From Xiphophorus maculatus (taxonomy: Eukaryota; Chordata; Actinopteri; Cyprinodontiformes; Poeciliidae), in contig NC_036457.1 in NCBI RefSeq assembly GCF_002775205.1, forward strand, positions 4,757,524-4,821,523: a stretch of DNA of 64,000 bases. The letters are read 5' to 3'. Position numbers and translations under genes: made by a program. The notes beneath the pieces are model-generated. The model made no database searches. It was given only the letters and a program-made list of their open reading frames with translations, and was not told the DNA's origin. Each line of letters begins with the position of its first letter. Position 1 is the first letter of the stretch. Below, in pieces: positions 48,971 through 63,200 of this stretch.

Positions 48971-51900
48971 ACATGGCCCACAACAGAAGCTTCTTCCTCG
49001 AAGGTAAGCGGTGACACTCCGCACCGGACACCGGACCGGACCGGACCGCTGCAGCTGCTTCACCCGCACTCAGCCACCGGGACTCCGGCTGGCTCCATGC
49101 TGCTTCTCCCCATCATCCTCTGCCCGGCCGGGGGGCAGGGAGGGCCGAATGTTCAGGTCTGGACCGGCTGGGGGATCGGCTAAGGTTAGGGATCGGTTGT
49201 TTGTGACCGGAATCGGCTCTGTTCTGGGGGCTGCAGCTATCCCCGTTAGCGCTGCTGTTAGCTGGATGTAGCTGCAGCATAGCCGGGCCTTCCTGTGGGT
49301 GGGAGGGGAGGCTGTTAGCCCCAGAGCTGGCTGGCTCACCGCAGATGGAGGCGCAAACAAGTAAACAATAAACAAACAAACAGATAAACAACCTCTGATT
49401 GGCCAGAGTTCACTAACAGAATGCTAACTGGTGCTAACGAAGATGCTAACAGGCTAGCTGTAGATCTGAGAGGAAAACATGTAAACAGAAGCAGGATTGG
49501 TGTGAATTCAGAGGAAACCTAACCTGCACAGGATAATAAATCCAAACACATGAGATATTATTAGGATTTTCACTGTTACTATTATTGTAGTTACTATTAC
49601 TATTTACTAAAATCAGGTATAAACTCTTAAAATGAGATAAAATGTAAATAGAAAGGGGATTCCTTCAAATTAGATATTATACAAAATCAATAAAAATATT
49701 AAAGGAGGTCGCACAAAAGGGATATACTGTGTATATATAAATATATATATATGTGTGTGTGTGTGTGTGTATGGGGCAAATATCTTTTATCAGTTATTGC
49801 TAACTTGGTTACAAGTAGAATAACATTTCCTTGCTGAAAAGTTGTAGATTAGTTTACTCCTAATTCAAGTGTACTGAGATATTTGCACTAAAAACTAGAT
49901 AAAATACTTTTTGCAGTAGAATTTGAAATGGGGGGGGAATAAAAAATCCTGATAATTTTTATGTCAACATAAAACCTTTAGATGGCAACCAGCTAGTTGG
50001 TTTGTTTTTATCATAAGTCTGTTTTAGATTCAGGTATTCAGGAGTTCAACTGGTTTAACATTTTACTCCATCATCTTGTCTACATTGGGGCTGTCTGTCT
50101 GTGGAGCTGCAGCTTGAGCCTGTTTGGGTCCAGTGTTCTGGTTCTGGATGTGTGGACCTGATCCAGAACCAGTTTACCTGCAGCCAGGTTGGTTCTGTGG
50201 ATTACCTCCTGTTTGACCCAGACTCAGCAGAGGCGTCCAATCAGCTGCTTCAGAGCCAGGAAACAGGAAGTGGGAGTGTTGTGGTGCAGCTGGTGTTTCA
50301 GGTTAACGGTTCCTCAGCCAGAAAGAAGCAACAAGAGGAAAAAATGAAAACAATAGAAAACTAATTCATTAAGAAAACGCTGCAATAAAACAGTAGCAAT
50401 GATGTAAAAATAACCAAATAACTGTAATCCACGTCCGTCTGGTTCCATGTAGGACTGAATCGATTAATCAAATTAATCACAATTAATCAATATTTGAAAT
50501 AACAGTCAATTAATGTTACCAACTGATTAATCATTAACTGGATTACACAAACTCAACAAGGCAATTGGCTGAATAAAAACACATTCTGAGCAGTAAGGAA
50601 GCCAAAACTGTACAAAAATTTAGCTTTTAATATAAAATCAGCCTTCTCTGTAAATCTGTTTTACTCAAAACTCAAGTTGTAGTTTTAGCTTCACCTGGTT
50701 CAGATTTACCATTTTAGGTAATAAATGGTTTCTTTTATATTTTAAAAAGTGAATTTAATTATTTGCCAGTTGGATGCATTTCAAATATTGTATTAAAAAG
50801 GCTTTAGTGGTTAAATGAAAAATCCGTAGAAAGGGCCTTTTTTAATCCAATTAATCGGTTAATCATCAGAATTACTGATTAATCATCATAATAGTTGATC
50901 AGTTAATTGACTAGTAAAATGATCGTTGCAGCGTGTGGAGCGGCTCTCGGTCGGATCCGTCTGGTTTCGGTAGTCGATTCTTCAGGGTCCAGACTTTCTC
51001 CCAGTCGGGTCTGACTCGTCCCCCAGTCTGTGCAGTTGGAACCGGTCCGGTCCGGTTCGGCTCATGTGATGCTTGTGTCCTGACCCGGTTCTGGTTTGAG
51101 TTCTGCTGTTGTTCTTGTTCTGACCCGGTTCTGGTTTTACTGTCTAAGCCCTGAATAGATCTGAGAGCAGGAGAGATGGAGGCTTCAAGAGCAGCTGGAG
51201 CTTCTCGCTTCCTGGTGACGCCGAGGCGGAAACCCGACACCAGTAAGCAGCTCTGCTCTCACTTTTTATCCGATCACTTCGCCAAGGCGATGCTGCTCTC
51301 GTTCCTGTCACCGCCACCTTCATTAGCCTCTGTTAGCTTCCATTAGCCTCTGTTAGCTTCCATTATATTAGAATATGTGATGAAAAATGTTTTGAAAACT
51401 CAACACAGATAAATAAAACCTACGTAAAAATGCTACAAAGCAAAAAAATTATATACTAAGGGGAAAATCTGCAAACTGGCTTCACTAAACTGAAGTCCTC
51501 CTGACCACTAGAGGGAGTCTGGAATTACTCTGTTATATTAAATAACTGCATGCTAAAAAAGCAAGTGGGATGCACTTTTTCTTTCTTCCACCCAACTTTC
51601 TTCTGAACTTCCTGTCTTTACTGAGCGTTTGGTGCTGGATAATCTGCTGGTCGACTTCCCCTAGTGGTCTGGAGGACTGACATCAGTTTGTTGCTTTTAA
51701 TGCTAGTTTTTTTGCGACAGCGTTTTTCTGTTGCGTTAGTTTTGTGTGTTTTGGAGTTTGCTTTTCATTTGAACCTGTGGGCCACCGTACTGAGCCCAGC
51801 AGAAACTGTAACTAATAAGTGAGTCTTTAACAACATCACAAAATAAAGTTATCACAGAATTTTTTATTTAAATCTGAGAAACAATAATTAAGGCAATCAG

Positions 51901-54219
51901 GGATGAAATACAGTAAAGGTCAGAAGTTGACATACACCTGTTTGAAGTGAAATCGGACCAAAATTTTCTGGGTTTTATTTACCTTCAGGTTTGACATGAA
52001 TAAAGGTCATCATGATTGTACAATCAAGCCTTTCTCCTCAAACCGCCACACTGCAGACAGGTCAAAGGTCATCATGGCTGACAGTTCTGGACTCTCTTCT
52101 CTGCAGGGCGAGCGCGGTGAGCGAGGAGGAGATGGAGCGGCAGCAGCTGAGCCCCCCGGAGGAGAAGAAGGTAACTTCTCCCGGTTCTGGCCCGGTTCCG
52201 ACCCAGTTCTGGTTCTGATGCTGCTTTGTTCTTCTCTAGTCTCCTTCGTTAAAGCACTACAGTTCTCCCGACCCGCTGAGGACGTGCGGAAACCGACCCA
52301 GCAGCCACATGCGGTCCCTGACCCGGCTGACCCCCCGGAGGTTCAGGTACGGCCCAGTTCTGCTTCTTCAACAGTACTGGTCTAACTGGTTGCACTGGTT
52401 TGTTGTTTCAGGACAGATTATCAATAAACTATTATAAATATTGTTTTAACTTATCAAAGTGTCTTCAAAGAGTCGATGCAGAAAGTGATGCTGTGGGCAG
52501 GAAAGATCTCCAGTAGCAGTCACTGTTGCATCAAACCCGAAGAGGCCTCTGACTGAAGAAGAAATCTGAAAGTCTTATCACCATAAGACGTGCTAACAGC
52601 GTTAGCAAGAAATTATGGCCTTAAAATGTCTTAAATCAATTTTAAAAAGTGTAAGTTGGGCTTAAATACATGAATCACATTTCTGACATTTAAACTCTCG
52701 TCTTGTTGCTGCAGGTTTTTGTTTTTTGTTTGTCTTTTGTGGGATTTTTCTCTGGGGCAAAAGTTTGAGTTGCACTCATATCTTCAAGCCAGTTGAGGCT
52801 AACGCTAACTAGCTGCTAATATACCCGTGATAGTGTAACACTCACTATGTGTTTACAGTTAATGAACTCGTAATAAAACCAGAGCTAGGTTCGGCTACTG
52901 GAGTAGTGAGAAGTGTATTTTGAATTAATGACCACAGACCCAAAAAATTAAGTTGAAAAACAGCCGGCTTATTATTTGTTGAAAGAACAATAAAAGAATA
53001 AACAACAACAATGTTACACAATTAACACAAAATGACACAAATTCCAGAAAAAAATAGTTTCCAGTTTCTTTCAGAATATTTTATAAATCTAAATTAAGGA
53101 TACTATTTATTTTACCTAGGTTATAGTTCTATTTAAGTTCTAGTTAATACTATTTATCTGTTTTAATTTACAGTTGGTTCTAATCTGTTTAATCTATTTT
53201 AGTTCTTTGGTGTTTCCCTTAAGGAGTAAAAAAAAAAACAATAACAGCAAAACAACAACACAGCAGAACAATTTCAGCAAGGACAGGTCAAACTGTGCTT
53301 CAGATTTGATGTCTTGTTTCCTCCGATGATCCAACAGTTAATTCTGTTTCAGTGACCCACTGCTAATGCGCACAACAACATAGGCAGGTCATACCAAGTT
53401 GCGGGGTTGGCAATGTCCAGCAGAAGGCGTAGCTCCTACTGGATGGTCATTAAGCTCCCGGGTTGGCTCCTTAGGAAGATCCAATTCAGTGATGATCCGA
53501 GACTCCTTAGTCCAAATCCCAGTCGAACGTAAAAAAATAAAAAAACAACAAAAAAAGCCTGTTGCCAACAAAGAGCGACAGTTAGCAACAGTTAGCTCCT
53601 CTGCTGATAAGCCGTTAAATTTCTGTTGACAAGAGCGGCTGTTAGCTTCAGCGGATCAGCTGTTACTCCTGCTGACTTTCAGTTGGCTTGCTGTTAGCAC
53701 CAAGAGCAACAGCCAACGCCTCCGCTTCAGCTTTCCATTTAAATTAAATAAATGTTTACATTATCTAAAAAAACAACAACAAAGGAACAAAATACACTTC
53801 CAACTCACCAAGTCCAGTTCCGCAACACACAAAAGATGATCCCGAACAGTCAGGGTGAGGAAAAAAAATAATGCGAAAAGCTCATTCTCAAGAAATAAGA
53901 CAAAACAAAACAAAAACTCGTCTTAGACAGCAAGTCAGCTACGAGTAGTCAATTTCTGTTATCTGTCTCTCTTTTTCTTTTTTTCCAGCACAATCCCGTT
54001 TGCTTCTGCGCTCTCTGCTTCTTCTCTCTCTCACGTCAGAGAGCGCAGCAACCCGATTGGCTGAATTTAGTCACATGGATTACACATAAATGTAACCCTT
54101 CAGAATAAGAGAGTTCGCTGACAAAGCAAAACTGGTCTATACAGTTTCTCTAATCGATTAAAATATCAAAAAATCAAAATACAGCAATTTTAATGTCTCT
54201 AATTGTTGCTCTTTTTATG

Positions 54220-54272
<53 letters not shown>

Positions 54273-57200
54273 AACAATTTTAAGATCGATTAATTCCCTA
54301 TTTATTCTCCTATTTATTTATTTATTTCCTATTTATCTAATTTACTATTATTTTTATGAAGAGGCTATTTCAACCTGGGTTACACCAGCTTGCTAGCTTT
54401 TGACGGTGTCCTGTAGTACAGAACCATCAGCCATGACAGTCAAAACAGTTTCATTTATAAAGCAGCTTTGAGCCAGAAACGACTCGGTGCTGAGAGCAAG
54501 AAGTTATAAACATATAATAAGAAAAAGCATTAAACAGATTTAAATGAAACAAAAAAATAAATAAGGTGCTAAGCTAGCTAACTAATTAGCTCTTTTGCTA
54601 GCTAGGTTCCCCCACTATTTTTTCTAGGTGATCAGACATATCCGGTGGCAGACAGCTACTGGATGTGTGGTGATGACATTTTAATCAACACATTGCCCCT
54701 AAGATGGGTAGGCCTTTGCACCCTTGTTTGAATGAAAGTACCAATAACCTTAGTGTATGAAGGAGTCGCAGACATAGTAGGAACGCACCGCAATAAAACA
54801 AGGCTTTGTAGAAGCCTGGGGGATTATGGATTAAATGAAGGAGTATATTTGGCTCTTATAGGTCAACCAAGAGGAATTAATAATGAATTCAAAGAACGAC
54901 ACGAAGTCGCTGCAGGATTTGAGGCAATCATACCCATGATCGGAATTATTAAAAATATTGAACGGATTAACTATATTTATTACAACCAACAGCGAATGAT
55001 AAACTTTACTATTGAAGGATTTATGGCCCTGGGAGAACAACTTCATGAAACAAGTAGGATGACAAGACAAAATAGACAAGCATTAGATTGACTCATGGCC
55101 AAAATGGGCGGAGTTTGCAAAATTTTTGGCAACGAATGTTGTAAGTTTATTCCAACAAATACAGCACCGAAAGGTGCATTTAGAGTAGCAATGACCAAAC
55201 TGAATAAACTGAAGGAAGAAATGAAAGAACAACTGGCAATGGAAAGGTCTGGAGGAAATTAGCAGTAGCCTCAAACATGTCTCTCTGATTGGACAGAAAA
55301 CAGGAAGCTGTCAGAACCTCTGAGAAACTGGTTAAACCCAGAAAGTTCTGAAAGTCCCACCGGACCAGAACCTTCATCACGCTGAGCTGAAAATCTGGGA
55401 AAATCTTGAAAGTTAAACTGGAAAATGGATCAGAATGAGAACTGGGTTAACTGGGTAGAGTCCAGGCTCTTGTGACCTGGTTGAACTCTGCTGGTTCTGA
55501 TGGAAGGCTGGCCGGAAAGGCGGTCCAAACAGCAGTGGGCCTTCATTATTCTCTGCAGATGCTGGTTCTGGTTGGTTTCTGATTTGTCCAGCCAGTTCTG
55601 GTCCTGGTCCTGATCCTAATCTTGGTCCTGATCCTAATTTTGGTTCTGGTCCTGATTAAATCTTGGTTCTGGTACACTCTCTGCCCCATAGCGACGTGGC
55701 GCTGCCGGTACCGACGCCGTCCTCCACCAGAACCGACCTGAACCTGATCTTCACCTCGGCTCTTCCTCCAGGGATCGTCCTGCAGGGCCGCCACTTTCAG
55801 CACGCCCAGGTGCCGTCGGTGGGCAGGAAGCCGGGTCAAAGGTCAGCAGTCCTCACGCGCACGCTTCTGCCTCCTCATGTGGACGTCGCTAGAGACTCTC
55901 TGTTGTCCCTCCTGTCCCACAGAAACAACTTCTCGTCCACACAGCCGGCCGTGGAAGTGGACAGCATCGTCCTCACCTGTCCAGAGTCTCCAGGTAGAGT
56001 CCTGCTCCTCTGCTTCACGTTACCATGGAAACAAGCATCAAGTAGAGAGTCGGCGTTAGCTAGAACTGGCTACGGCTGGTTTCTGATCTAGCTTCATCAG
56101 AAACAAACCTGCAGTGTTGCTTTGATTCTTTCATGTTAGAGAAATCCTTTAGTCTCCATGGCAACCGTTCAGCTGTTAAACGTCTGGGTGGATGTAGCCC
56201 CGCCTTCAAGGTGCAACTTCTCCACCCCCACTCAGCTCCTTCAGACTAGCTAGCAGCAATTAGCAAACTGCTGAGCTCATTATATTAGCTGCTGCAAGTA
56301 AAACCATTAAAGGGTTAATAGAGGAGCCATGTTGGGACAACTTCCTGGAGGCGGAGCTTCAGAGCAGGAGTTCTTAAAGAGACAGAGGAACAATTTCAAG
56401 GTGTTAAGTCAGAAAGTCAAATTTCTTTTAAGTTATATTTGATATTAATAACATTTTTAAAACAACTGAAGGTAGCATAGTTACTGACTGTGATAGGAAA
56501 AATCACTTTGTGCCTGGAAAACAAATAATTTCTGACTTTTGCTTTGACTATACCATAGAGTTAGCCCCGCCCAGAAGCACCAGTTGATTTCACAGATAGC
56601 AGAAAATAAAAATTAATTCTCAAATGTTGTTTTTTAAAATTATTTTGTTTTAATAATGATATTTATTTTATATTTACAGACTTGATCGATTCTAAGTTAT
56701 TAATGATTAATTTGAGTCAGGTCAGTGGGCGGGGCCAACTCTGCTCTAGTTGACAGTGATTGGTCTGAGGTTGACCAATCAGATGTTGGATCCGTTTGAT
56801 CCAGTCATGTTCCACCAGAAATATAAAAATGAATTATTTTCACAGTTAAAGCTCCAACATTATGATAGTTTCTGCATTTAAATATTTCATGTGTTTCTGT
56901 AACGACCGGAGCTGCTGTCAGAATGAGTCCTGGTCGTCATGGCGACGGTCAGCTGATCTGCCTGTTCTAACTGTTGCAGAAGAAGAAACGCTGAGCATCA
57001 AGCGGCGCGCCCAGCAGAGGAGGAAACCGCTGGAGGACGTCGGCTTCTCTCCGCAGCTCCAAGCCCCCGAGGTGAGAGAGGCCGCGCCGCGTTTCCCACA
57101 ATTCATAGCTGAGACACACAACAGGAAACACACACACACACACACACTCCAGGTCCGACTCGGTTTTAATCGTTTTTGTCTTTTGATATTTAAACATGAA

Positions 57201-60200
57201 AATGTGGAATATTGTTTCCTCTAGTCTGTCAACAACCTAAGAAAAGATTTATTTTATTATTATTGTTTTAACCCTCTGATGTGTAAGTGGTTCCTATTGG
57301 ACCCGGTCAGGTCGTCTTTTTGCAAAATCTTTGTAATGAAAAGTTTTCATCACTTCATATTCCAGGTATTCCTCAAAAAATATGTTACTGATATCATGCA
57401 ATTAAAATTTTTAATTGGCCTTTTATACATTTTTAGAAATAGCCTGTTTTATATCACTACCCTATTCTTCCATAAGTGGGTCCAAAATGACCCGAATGCA
57501 TTTCCTGTGGAGTTTAATGGGAATCTTTGTTTCTTACCAGCTGTGACTAAAACATTGTTTTGTGAACCAAACACTCCGAGTCCCAAGTCTCACCAAGAGA
57601 AAATGTGTTGAATGACATGCAAAACCTGTTGATCGTTGTGTTCAAGGTTCTTTCTTTTATTATCGCAATAAATAAAATAAAAATTCATAGCTATATAAAT
57701 AAATGCATAAATAAATTAGCTTCTCCGGGTCGGGGTGGGGGTTCTGCCCCAAGTGGAGGATTTCAATATCTTAGGATTCTGTTCACAAATGATGAAAAAT
57801 TACACACACACACACACACACATAGTGGATGTTGACATTGTCCGTTATTGACATTTCATCATTGCTGTTGTAAAACTGCTATTGTTATCATTTCGTATTA
57901 AAAATGTACTACAAATCGCTCTAAAACTGTTTTAAAAAGTGAAAAATGAAAATATTTCAAACATGAAAAAGTTATTTTGTGAAATAAAACACAGTAGAAA
58001 GTATACAAAATCTTATTTCGAATCAAAATGACAAAAGTAGCATAAAAACACATTGATTGTAACCCGAGTCATTCTTCAGAGGGTTCAAAATTAAAACCAA
58101 AATTAAAATCATACTTATTTCATAGTTTCGGGCTGGAACAGTTAGTTGGATAAAAAATTGGCACATTTTTCAGATTATTTATTTAATCACAATATTAGAA
58201 ATACATAAGATGCAAACAAACAAATCATTCCATTAGTAACTGAGTTTTTGATCAATCAGTTTTCTGCCAATAAGAGTTTTTTAGTGTTTACAATATTAAA
58301 GGTATGAATAAACAAATCCATTAATTAATGATTAACCAGTTACTAAAACAACTGAAATTAATCCATTAATCAGCTTTGCTTTAAATTCCCTTCAATCATT
58401 GTCAAAAGTCTGATTTAACTTTATTTCATTTAAAATGTAATAATTAACATATTTGATCCAACAAGTAAATAATCACTTCAGTTTAAATAAAAAGTTAAAA
58501 ATAAGCAACATAATTATTTGTAATCAAATGTTTTCTTCTGTTGAGAAAACAGACGATTCTTCCGGTACAGAGGGGCCAATACTTTGATTTTTCTGCTTTA
58601 AAATTTTTTTTCTCCATGGAAATGAGAACTAAAAAGATGTGAAACTTTCTGCCCGTGTCTTGTGCAGCCGGGTCGGCCCGCCGTCTACCACTCCGTGTGC
58701 CTGAAGTGTCGCCAGCCCAGTGAGCTCGGCAGCAGCTGCTTGACCTGCGGCAGCAGCGAGTCTCTGGCTCCGCCCCCGGGCTCCCCGACCCTGCGACCTC
58801 TGGCGGGGCCGCGGCCCGCCCCGTCCTCCCCCGCCCCGCGCCCCGCCATCCGGTCCAAGGACCCCGCCGGACCCGTCGGGATCCAGCAGAACTTCTACAA
58901 ACCCGGCGCTGCCATGCCGGTGCGCATCTCGGCCAGCAGGGCGGCGCCGCTGAGCAACGGCAGGATCCCGCTTCTAGCCGGGACGTCGGGCTGCTGCGGA
59001 GCCAAAGGGAAGCGGGCGGCGGCGGGGCAGCCGCCGGAGCTCAACGACCCCAGTGAGCGACGGGAATCACGATCCGGGAAGCTCGCGGTTTTCCGACGCT
59101 GCCAGGCTAACTTGCGTTCTTCTTCTGCAGTCGTCCTGTCCAGCGACGAGGAGGAGGCGGAGACAGGCAGCACCGGAAGCGTGAACCGATTGGACAACGT
59201 CTCGCCTCGACCCGCTGACTCCGCCCACTCCTCTCCGGCGCCCTCCGGAGGCCGAGTGGAGGCGGCGGTGAAGAGCACCGCCGAGCAGGAGGAGCTGAAC
59301 GCTGACTTCTTCGAGGACGTCAACACAAAGATCACGATCCCACACCGAGCCCAGATGAAGGACCAGGTGAGAACGGGAGTTTACTGGGAAAATCCCCGGG
59401 ATCTAACTGGGAATCAAACCTTCTCTTCTTCTCCTGTTTCCCAGTTTGGGAATCAGCCTCCAGCCGAGTCTCTGACGCCGAGGAGGAAGAAGCCCAAAAT
59501 GGCGCATACCAAGTGTGACAGCATCATCCTGGAGTGCCGCAGCGTTCGGATCGGGAGTCTGAGGCGGATGGTGACGAAGCCCGTCATCGTGAGTCCGAAT
59601 GGTTCCCAGTCTAGTCATTGAATTTACAGCTCGTTGCTGTTTTTGTCAAAAAAAGTTGCTATATTTGTCAGACGTTGCTGGGTTTGCGCTGGCTGCGTTT
59701 TTGTTGAAAAGTCACTAAATTTCGGAGCATCAGAGACACCAGAACCGCCGACGCAGCTAACCTGAAGTTCTGTTACCGAAGCAACTTCCAGAACCTCAGC
59801 AGAACCTCGGGCCGGGCTCCTCCGTGCTGCGCCGCATTGATGCATGGATTCATGAAAACCTGAAAACCTGAACTGAGTTTACAGAAATGAACAAACTTTT
59901 TATGAGTCGTGCATTTCTGTTAAAATGTTGTTTTATTGAACTGATTTAATATTCTGATTACTGCAGCTCAGATCAAAGTGGAACATAAAAGATTAATTAC
60001 ATTTTTTTTGCTGTTTTCCAGTTTTCTGTGGACGGCATCCAGGTGGAAGCTGAAGGTAAGGAGCAGCTGTGATTGGCTGGCTGCAGCAGGCAGGATACCT
60101 GCTGATTGGTTAATACCAGAGATTATTTAAATCCAGATGAAATCAGGTTGACCTCAGGTTGACTTCGGGTTAACCTCGGGTTGACCTCGGGTTGACCTCG

Positions 60201-63200
60201 GGTTAATCTCGGGTTGACCCCGGATTAATCTCGGGTTGACCTCGGGTTGACCTCAGGTTTCCTGCTGTCTCTCCAGGTGCGGAGCCCGGTACTGTGGAAG
60301 ACTTTTACCTGCAGACGTCGGAGCTGATCAGCTGCGAGTGGTGCAGCGTCCGGAAGCTTCCTGTTCTGTTTTTCCAGACGACCGCGGACGAATGTGTGCG
60401 CCTGCGCTCGCAGCTCAACATGTCGCAGGAGCAGGGGGGCCAGTGGTACGACTGTGCCGCAGAGCGTGAGTCCAGATAGCTTCCTGTGTCTGATCCGGGT
60501 CAGAACTGGAACGTTGAAACTAAAACTTCTGTCAGAAACGACTCGTGCAAGTAGAATTAATCCTCTGTTGACATTTCTCAGGGTTTCTAGTCTATTATTT
60601 TAGCGCTTAATGTGGCTAGCGTCTGAGTGGATAAGAATCGGGACGAAAATGGATGTGAGGTTTTGTTTCCTCAGACGTAGATGAGAAGTACATCGTGCTG
60701 ATCTTCGAGAACGGCCTGGTGATGAAGGAGCAGATGATCCTGGAGGACATCCTGACCGTCATCGGCCACAACAACAAACTCAGCAGCTTCCCCACAAAGC
60801 TGACCTTCGACGAGGCCAACATCCGCCTGGTCAACTACAACAAGGCGTCCAGCCAGAAGGTCGACAAGGTGCGTTCACTGACCAACGGAAAATCAGAAAC
60901 TGGTTGACATTTCCAATCCAAACAGGAAGCTGTTTGAAGCAGAAACTCGGATCATCCAGACGCTCTTTGTTTGATTTATAGCCAAAATAATTAATTGGCT
61001 TAATTTCATCATAAGTAACTACATAAATATGATGTAAAATGTTCCAATTTTGGCACATTAGATTATTTTACTTGAGCTTGTCTCACTTAAATTTGGATTA
61101 TTTAGTTTCATTGATGTTAGCTTAGCAACTTTAGCTTTGTGTTTTCTGGATAATTCAGTTTGTTACCAATCCACATGCAGCTCATTTTAACATATTCTTG
61201 TTTTAATTCTCTTTAGCTAACTATTTCCTGTTGGTCTAATTTTTGCTTTGCGTCCCTGTTTAGGGAACCTTGGTTCTTCTCTCTGTCCTTCTGGGTTTTT
61301 GGGTCAATATTTGTGATTAAGTCTCATTTCTGATCATTAAACTAAACAGGATGAGCTTCATTTAGGTTAGCATTAGCTTTAGCGCCATTAGCTTTGTGTC
61401 TACTGGTTTATCTATTGTGACCTCTAACTGGAATGGATCTGATTTGATGTGGTTCTGGCTCTATCGGGTTTGTCTGAACCGGTGGTTGGTGTTGGCCCCC
61501 CCAGGTGAAGCTGGAGCAGTCGCCCCCCAAAGCACCCCCTGCTGGCGGGATGTCGACTCGCACGCGGATGGCGACTCGCCAGCAGAGCGGCGCGTTCTTC
61601 GACGAAGACGAGGAAATGACAGACCTGCAGCCGACCTTCTCTGGGCCGGTCATGAAGTGAGTGTCTCTGCTGCCCCCTGCCGGCCGGCTGAGCTAACTGC
61701 CATTAACCTGCTGGCGTCTGCCCCCCAGGCTGATGGTGTACCCCCCGCCTCCAGCCAAAGGCGGGATCTCCGTCACTAACGAAGACCTGCACTGCCTTAA
61801 CGACGGGGAGTTCCTGAACGACGTCATCATCGACTTTTATTTAAAGTCAGTTTTTATCGTTTCTGCTTCTCCTTACATTTAAACAGATTTAAAACTTCTG
61901 GTAATTTATGTTTCTCTGTTTTTTAGATATTTAGTTCTGGAAAGATTAAAAAAAGAAGATGCACTAAGGATCCACGTGTTCAGTTCATTTTTCTACAAGC
62001 GGCTGAATCAGCGAGAGCGGCGGAGCGGCCCGGACACCGTCAACCTGCCGTAAGCGCCGCTGCCATGTTTGAGGCCGCCATGTTTCAGGCGGTCCGGTCG
62101 GTTCCACCGCTGATCTAAACTCTGATTGGCTCCTCAGGATCCAGAAGAGGAAGCACAACAGGGTGAAGACGTGGACGCGGCACGTGGATCTGTTCCAGAA
62201 GGACTTCATCTTTGTTCCCATCAACGAGTCGTAAGTTGCCCTGACCTCTGACCTTTCATCTTATTTCTGCTCCTTAATTTCTTCTATTTTCTTTTTTTCT
62301 CATTAAAATCCTAATTTATATAAAAACAGGCCTGGAGACCTAGCAATCCGGCACCTGAACCCAGTCTGACTGGAACAAACAGAAATGAGTTTTACAGCAT
62401 CGTCACCTGGTGGTTGAGCCTCGGTGAACGGAAGCAGCAGAAAGTCCCACGTTTCCCTCATAAGATTAAAGGTCAGGTGGATCTGTTTCTCCTCAGGGCC
62501 CACTGGTACCTGGCGGTCATATGCTTCCCGGGCCTGGACGGCCCGGTCCTGGAGAAGAACCCCATGTACCTGGACCCGCCCGCGGCCTCTGGGTTGCCCG
62601 CCGAGCCGCAGTTGGAGGAGAACATCCCGGACCACTGCCGGCCGCTGTCCCCGGATGGCCTGGACTGCTCGTCCGAGGAACCGTCCCCCGCCGTCCCGGA
62701 GGAGGCCGACTGCGACCCGAACGAGGCGGGCCAGAACCCGCTGGGACCGGGCCGGGCCGACGCTGAGCTGCAGTTCAGCAGTAAGTGGATCTAGAGGTTC
62801 TGCTGCTGTGTGGTGTTGAACCGGATCAGAACCGTCTGTTGCTGTCTGAAGGCGAGCTGCACCGGATCAGCGTCTGTTACGGTTCCGGAAACGGAGATGA
62901 CGCCTACGCCTTCTCTGACGACCAGAGCTCCTGCCAGGTACCGATATGCGTCTCGTCCCCGACCAGACCAGCAGACCAGACCAGAGCGGTTCTGGTTTTA
63001 ACTCGATGAATCGTTCAAATTATCGATTAATCGTCAAAATAACAATTAGTCCTTAATAATCGATTAATCGCTGTGTTGATGGATTCAGGACGAGTGCAGC
63101 GACGACGGGAACGCGGCTGACGACACCGGCGCCTCCGAGACCAGCTTGGCCTCCAAACCCGTCATCTGCAAACAGTGAGTGGGTCGGAACCGTCAGAACC

